Assembly (NCBI RefSeq): GCF_012999535.1
Contig: NZ_JABBWV010000005.1
Span: 186,001-250,000 of the forward strand
Direction of reading: 5' to 3'
DNA: 64,000 nt
DNA from: Microbispora sp. H11081
Lineage (GTDB): Bacteria > Actinomycetota > Actinomycetes > Streptosporangiales > Streptosporangiaceae
Made by a program: the position numbers and the translations under genes. Shown here one piece after another: positions 61,150 to 64,000 of this stretch (position 1 is the first letter of the stretch; every line of letters begins with the position of its first letter). Below the pieces are notes generated by a model. That model worked only from the letters and a program-made list of their open reading frames with translations. It searched no databases and was not told the origin of the DNA.

Positions 61150-61582
61150 GGGTGGGCTCCAGGCTTCAGGTACGTCCGCGGCGTTCCGCGGGCGCGGTAC
61201 ATTCCATGGTCACGGCTCGTCAGATGCGCGGGCATGCGAAATAGCCGTCGCGTGATTAGCCGACCGGGACACGTTACGGGTCCACCGTACGTCAGGTCAA
61301 ACCGGCACCCGTGCCACCAAGCGCGTACGGCGATCGACTACGGCCCATTAGGCTGTGGACAACGTCTTGAACGCAGGTTGCGCACACCGCTACTGTCGGC
61401 CGTCCGGCTCTTCCCCCCACCAGCGTGAACGCGCCAGGGGAGAACGCGCGGGCTGTGCACATCATGTGGATCATATGTGGATGGCATCCGGACGAGGGCC
61501 GGTGCCGCGAGGCGTACCGAACTGACACGACACGGATCGCGGCGGGCGAGCGGGGCCGCGCAACGGGAGGAGGGGCCGAGCC
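61150..61582. promoter_or_regulatory. rpmH-dnaA intergenic region with DnaA boxes
   Basis: A 433-base gap with promoters in both directions. It holds a perfect TGTGGACAA box (61354-61362) and two variants, TGTGGATCA (61465-61473) and TGTGGATGG (61476-61484), just upstream of dnaA. Autoregulation of dnaA is likely. AGGAGG lies before the dnaA start. Confidence 0.75.
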
Positions 61583-63304
61583 ATGGAAGGCGTCGATCTC
61601 AACGCTGTATGGGCTCGGGCGCTCAGGACCCTGCTCGACGAGGGCGTCTCGGGGCAGCAGCGCGCGTTCCTGCAGATGACGCAGCCCTCCGGCCTCATCA
61701 ACGACACGATCCTCCTGGCCGCCCCCAACGACTTCGCCAAAGAGGTCATCGAGGTGCGGCTGCGCCCGCTGATCGTGCACGCGTTGTCGCAGGAGCTCGG
61801 CCGGCCCGTGCGGATCGCCGTGATGGTGGATCCCGGCGCCGGGATGTCCGCTCCCGCCGACGCCGCCCCCGCTCAGCCGGGCGACCATCGTCCACAAACG
61901 CAGTCCACAGGTTATCCACAGGCTGGTTCGCCGGCTCCGCGCTTCCCCTTAGGTGAGGACGGGCCGATCCGGCGCGAGGCCGAGCCCCACGGACAGCACT
62001 ATCCACAGGGCCAGCAGTATCCACAGCCCCCGCAGCACATGTCGCCGCAGCACATGTCGCCGCAGCACATGTCGCCGCAGCACATGTCGCCGCAGCACAT
62101 GTCGCCGCAGCACATGTCGCCGCAGGATCCGCAGCAGCGGCCCGGCGGCTACTCCCCCGAGCCGCCCCCGCCGCCCAAGCCCGAGCCGGTCCCCGGGCCC
62201 GTATCCGGGCCGCCCGGCGCCGGGCAGAACCGCTGGGACGCCCGCGGCGGCCGCACCTCGGGCGAGCCGGCCCGGCTGAACGCCAAGTACACCTTCGAGA
62301 CCTTCGTCATCGGCGCCAGCAACCGCTTCGCGCACGCCGCCGCCGTCGCGGTCGCCGAGGCCCCCGCCAAGGCGTACAACCCGCTGTTCATCTACGGCGA
62401 CTCCGGGCTGGGCAAGACCCACCTGCTGCACGCGATCGGCCACTACGCGCAGAGCCTGTACGACGGCGCCCGGGTGCGCTACGTGAGCTCCGAGGAGTTC
62501 ACCAACGACTTCATCAACTCCATCCGCGACCACAAGGCCGACGGGTTCCGCTCCCGTTTCCGCGCCGTGGACATCCTCCTCGTCGACGACATCCAGTTCC
62601 TCGAGGGCAAGGAGCAGACGCAGGAGGAGTTCTTCCACACCTTCAACACCCTCCACAACGCCAGCAAGCAGATCGTCATCTCCAGCGACCGGGCGCCCAA
62701 GCAACTCGTGACGCTGGAGGACCGGCTGCGCAACAGGTTCGAGTGGGGCCTGATCACCGACGTCCAGCCGCCCGAGCTGGAGACGCGCATCGCGATCCTG
62801 CGCAAGAAGGCGATCCAGGAGGGCCTGGCCGCGCCGCCCGACGTGCTGGAGTACATCGCCAGCCGCATCGCGACCAACATCCGCGAGCTGGAGGGCGCGC
62901 TGATCCGGGTCACCGCGTTCGCCAGCCTCAACCGGCAGTCTGTGGACATCCAGCTCGCCGAGATCGTGCTCAAGGACCTCATCAGCGAGGACGCGAGCCC
63001 GGAGATCACCATCTCCCTCATCATGTCCACGACCGCCGAGTACTTCGGCGTCACACTCGACGACCTGTGTGGAAGCTCACGGTCGCGGGCCCTCGTCACC
63101 GCCCGGCAGATCGCCATGTATCTGGCCCGCGAGCTCACCGACCTGTCCCTGCCGAAGATCGGCCAGCAGTTCGGCGGACGCGACCACACCACCGTGATGC
63201 ACGCGGAGCGTAAGATCCGGTCGCTCATGGCCGAGCGGCGCTCGATGTACAACCAGGTCAACGAGCTGACGACGCGGATCAAGCAGCGCGCACGCAACGC
63301 TTAG
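61583..63304 (+). CDS. dnaA: Chromosomal replication initiator DnaA
   Basis: This 573-residue protein has domain I (about 1-85), a long disordered domain II (about 86-235) rich in Pro and Gln with six QHMSP repeats, domain III AAA+ with Walker [10 protein letters not shown] (272-280), Walker [26 protein letters not shown] and sensor motifs, and domain IV DNA binding ([51 protein letters not shown]). It binds DnaA boxes at the flanking oriC. Domain II is coded partly by words that match DnaA boxes. The start is ATG 61583 after AGGAGG. Confidence 0.98.
   Translation: MEGVDLNAVWARALRTLLDEGVSGQQRAFLQMTQPSGLINDTILLAAPNDFAKEVIEVRLRPLIVHALSQELGRPVRIAVMVDPGAGMSAPADAAPAQPGDHRPQTQSTGYPQAGSPAPRFPLGEDGPIRREAEPHGQHYPQGQQYPQPPQHMSPQHMSPQHMSPQHMSPQHMSPQHMSPQDPQQRPGGYSPEPPPPPKPEPVPGPVSGPPGAGQNRWDARGGRTSGEPARLNAKYTFETFVIGASNRFAHAAAVAVAEAPAKAYNPLFIYGDSGLGKTHLLHAIGHYAQSLYDGARVRYVSSEEFTNDFINSIRDHKADGFRSRFRAVDILLVDDIQFLEGKEQTQEEFFHTFNTLHNASKQIVISSDRAPKQLVTLEDRLRNRFEWGLITDVQPPELETRIAILRKKAIQEGLAAPPDVLEYIASRIATNIRELEGALIRVTAFASLNRQSVDIQLAEIVLKDLISEDASPEITISLIMSTTAEYFGVTLDDLCGSSRSRALVTARQIAMYLARELTDLSLPKIGQQFGGRDHTTVMHAERKIRSLMAERRSMYNQVNELTTRIKQRARNA
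61888..62025. promoter_or_regulatory. DnaA-box-like cluster inside dnaA coding sequence
   Basis: Five words ending in TCCACA occur in 138 bases of domain II: TCGTCCACA (61888), CAGTCCACA (61901), a perfect TTATCCACA (61912-61920), CTATCCACA (61999) and GTATCCACA (62017). The last three come from Tyr-Pro-Gln written TAT CCA CAG, unusual codons for this GC-rich gene. A regulatory role is inferred. Confidence 0.6.
62033..62122 (+). repeat. 15-base tandem repeat in dnaA (QHMSP x 6)
   Basis: Six perfect copies of CAGCACATGTCGCCG encode Gln-His-Met-Ser-Pro repeats in the flexible domain II of DnaA. In-frame 15-base units allow copy-number change without loss of function. The copies are identical at DNA level, indicating recent expansion. 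Confidence 0.95.
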
Positions 63305-63828
63305 TACACAGCTGTGGATAACTCTGTGGATCAAAAATGCCGCCCTCGGCGGCGGCTCCGTGCGTTACCCCCACCCTTCCCGGCCCGCCAACACGCCGTC
63401 CGCGCTTGGGGACAGCTTTGGGGAAAAGCTGGGGATCACTTGGGGAACACCCGTGGACGAGCTGGGGACGCCCTGTGCGTACTCGCCACACGGGACTCGG
63501 CTGTCCCATTTACCCCGTGGACAACCGGTGGAAACATGGTGGATTACTCGTGGACAGAGGGCCCTCCGCCTGGGGAGCGGGTGTGGGGACAGCGGGACCA
63601 CCCACAATCCACAGGGGGTCCGTCCACCTGTCCCCCACACCCGCAGTGGATGAAGCAGGCTCCGTGAGCTGCGAAAATGCTCGACATCCACATATCCACA
63701 CTGCCTAATGAGACTACGTGTCTCTCTCCCTCTAAAGAACTCAAGAACCATAGAAGGGGTTCTGGAGGCACACAGGTGCGGGAGAGTGAAGACTTGACGA
63801 AGCAGCGACACCCAGGAGGCTGGTCCAC
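63305..63828. other. Putative origin of replication oriC
   Basis: A 524-base noncoding gap between dnaA and dnaN. It contains at least eight DnaA-box-like words, including TGTGGATAA (63313-63321), TGTGGATCA (63325), CGTGGACGA (63452), CGTGGACAA (63516-63524), CGTGGACAG (63549), CAATCCACA (63605), ACATCCACA (63684) and ATATCCACA (63692-63700), plus a GGGGA-rich middle and an AT-richer stretch (63701-63760) before dnaN. Position and boxes match Streptomyces-type oriC. Confidence 0.88.
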
Positions 63829-64000
63829 GTGATGTTCCGGATCGATCGCGACGTGCTCGCCGAGGCCGTGGCGTGGACGGCACGGAGCCTTCCGGCCCGG
63901 CCGTCGGTGCCGGTGCTCGCGGGCATGCGGCTCGAGGTGACCGACGACCAGCGGCTGAAGCTGTCCGGCTTCGACTACGAGGTCTCCGCCGAGGTGACCC
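63829..64000 (+). CDS. dnaN: DNA polymerase III beta subunit, N-terminal part
   Basis: The first 57 codons of the canonical sliding clamp, cut by the window edge. It starts at GTG 63829 (then ATG 63832) after AGGAGG. MFRIDRDVLAEAVAWTARSL is the expected domain 1 start. It lies directly downstream of oriC. It is clearly related to the second clamp gene at 9939-11030. Confidence 0.95.
   Translation, partial: MMFRIDRDVLAEAVAWTARSLPARPSVPVLAGMRLEVTDDQRLKLSGFDYEVSAEVT

Noticed and set aside
62033-62122. CRISPR-like regular repeats
   Set aside because: The units are directly adjacent with no spacers and encode in-frame QHMSP within DnaA.

Overview
The window is about 64 kb of high-GC DNA, roughly 70% by eye, with many GTG and TTG starts. 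It comes from the origin-proximal part of an actinobacterial chromosome. The order cca, DUF6049 gene, murJ, pseudokinase gene, sigM, anti-sigma gene, trxB, trxA, parB, parA, rsmG, jag/khpB, yidC, yidD, rnpA, rpmH, dnaA, dnaN is the conserved actinobacterial oriC neighbourhood, also seen in Mycobacterium and Streptomyces. Gene content, including XRE/TPR regulators, DUF5318 and PadR-ino1, suits the Streptosporangiales or Streptomycetales. Genus cannot be fixed from sequence alone. I see no prophage, insertion sequence, CRISPR array or rRNA operon.

Layout. Positions 1-19.8k hold accessory and housekeeping genes: an SDR/LysR divergent pair, protein mannosyltransferase, a zinc metallopeptidase, tRNA-Ser(CGA), tadA with two tandem associated genes, upp, a PH-domain membrane pair, an XRE/TPR regulator, a GntR regulator, a second dnaN-like sliding clamp, a two-component system divergent from an ABC exporter, an XRE regulator, a phosphoesterase, and a carotenoid-oxygenase operon divergent from a PadR regulator. 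Positions 19.8-22.7k hold dnaB, interrupted by a 496-residue intein. From 22.9 to 30.4k come a MATE exporter, a polar amino-acid ABC operon, the rpsF-ssb-rpsR-rplI operon, two small membrane proteins and endonuclease IV. From 30.4 to 42k come two polytopic glycosyltransferases, a bifunctional penicillin-binding protein, DUF5318, padR-ino1, idi, an MFS permease and cca. From 42k to the end runs the conserved block leading to oriC, with three parS sites (two between ddl and parB, one inside parA) and DnaA boxes on both sides of dnaA and within it.

How the genes work together. The right half joins replication initiation (dnaA, dnaN, oriC), chromosome segregation (parABS), envelope assembly (murJ, pseudokinase, yidC, ddl, a PBP at 33-36k) and redox control (sigM, anti-sigma factor, trxBA with a SigR-like promoter).

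The most unusual signals are these: a DnaB intein with class 3 hallmarks (Ala1 and a Trp-Cys-Thr triad) plus eight cysteines in zinc-ribbon-like pairs in its endonuclease region; DnaA-box-like words written into the dnaA linker with locally rare codons; a DnaA-box cluster beside dnaB; a full-length second sliding clamp; and palindromic operators at several local regulators.
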